In this document: positions 7,571-7,926 of the stretch, piece after piece
Position numbering within the stretch: the first letter of the stretch is position 1
How the letters are laid out: each line of letters opens with the position of its first letter
NCBI GenBank assembly: GCA_016763495.1
Contig: JAESTR010000050.1
Span: 1 to 7,926 of the forward strand
Source: Kordiimonadaceae bacterium
Lineage (GTDB): Bacteria; Pseudomonadota; Alphaproteobacteria; Sphingomonadales; Kordiimonadaceae
Reading direction: 5' to 3'
Length of the DNA stretch: 7,926 bases
Made by a program: the position numbers and the translations under genes
Notes under the pieces: model-generated
What the model saw: only the letters and a program-made list of their open reading frames with translations
Databases searched by the model: none
What the model was told of the DNA's origin: nothing

Positions 7571-7926
7571 TCAAGCAGCGTCTTCACCTGTTTCAACTGC
7601 ATTATTGGCGAAAGGGTCAGCGCGGCGCGCATTGAGCTGAATATCGCTATCTATCACAAGTTCAATGGTTTTTTCCGAAACCAACGCGACAATAAGCTCA
7701 AACTCTGGGATGAAATGGAAGTGAATGAAGGCGTCAGTCACACCGCCTGGGGTTGGCTTTGCCAGCTTTGGCATACCGTCTGACAAATCGAGTTCAATCC
7801 CGGAAAGATACGGCATCAAGGCGCCGTTTTCCATTTTCACAAAGCTTTCTTTGATCGCCCATAAAGTGAAAAATAACGTACGAGCTGCTTCTTCTGGCAT
7901 GGCAGACAACAGCGCCCATTCCGACG
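7571..7926 (-). CDS. Sfp-type 4'-phosphopantetheinyl transferase (C-terminal part, runs off right edge)
   Basis: The reading frame is open to the right edge, and 117 residues are visible before the TGA at 7573-7571. It opens SEWALLSAMPEEAART, then has FFTLWAIKESFVKMENGAL. This matches the Sfp/AcpT/EntD signature 'F..xWxxKEaxxKxxGxGL', with the conserved W, K and E that position the metal and base. PYLSGIELDL and FIPEFELIVALV follow as the last strands of the fold. Such enzymes transfer the phosphopantetheine arm of CoA to a serine of acyl or peptidyl carrier proteins. About half of the usual roughly 220 residues is present; the start codon and the first aspartate motif lie outside. There is no functional link to the capsule genes, so it probably marks the locus border. 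Internal TTG or ATG codons at 7909 and 7900 should not be taken as the start. Confidence 0.8.
   Translation of the reverse strand, partial: SEWALLSAMPEEAARTLFFTLWAIKESFVKMENGALMPYLSGIELDLSDGMPKLAKPTPGGVTDAFIHFHFIPEFELIVALVSEKTIELVIDSDIQLNARRADPFANNAVETGEDAA

Overview
The window comes from a Gram-negative bacterium, most likely a proteobacterium: it holds three Kdo-synthesis genes and a KpsC-type Kdo transferase, the enzymes that build the poly-Kdo lipid anchor of group 2-type (ABC-transporter-dependent) capsules. Base composition is moderate. The genus cannot be fixed from the sequence alone. The combination of sulfate activation, sulfotransferases and a Kdo-anchored polysaccharide would suit a marine or host-associated organism, but that is inference.

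Layout, left to right. (1) Bases 1-72, minus strand: the first 24 codons of cysD (sulfate adenylyltransferase small subunit), running off the left edge. (2) Bases 73-375: a 303-base divergent control region with a candidate cysD promoter and two abutting short palindromes. (3) Bases 376-3234, plus strand: three same-direction genes that look like polysaccharide decoration genes. They are a class I SAM-dependent methyltransferase, a PAPS-dependent sulfotransferase with an extra C-terminal region, and a remote Stf0-like protein whose 5'-phosphosulfate loop is degenerate and which starts with TTG. (4) Bases 3245-7464, minus strand, converging on the previous block with only 10 bases between stop codons: a compact operon transcribed kdsA-kdsC-kdsB-kpsC. 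(5) Bases 7571-7926, minus strand: the C-terminal part of an Sfp-type 4'-phosphopantetheinyl transferase, running off the right edge. It is probably a flanking gene unrelated to the capsule.

How the genes fit together. KdsA condenses arabinose-5-phosphate with PEP to Kdo-8-phosphate, KdsC removes the phosphate, KdsB activates Kdo to CMP-Kdo, and KpsC uses CMP-Kdo to extend the beta-Kdo linker on the lipid anchor. On the other side, CysD, with CysN and an APS kinase presumably beyond the left edge, would supply PAPS to the sulfotransferase(s), while the methyltransferase would add methyl groups. The simplest reading is one edge of a locus for a sulfated and perhaps O-methylated, Kdo-anchored surface polysaccharide. 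The capsule exporter (KpsM/T/E/D), KpsS, KdsD and chain-building glycosyltransferases are not in the window. The most unusual gene is the Stf0-like protein at 2125-3234.
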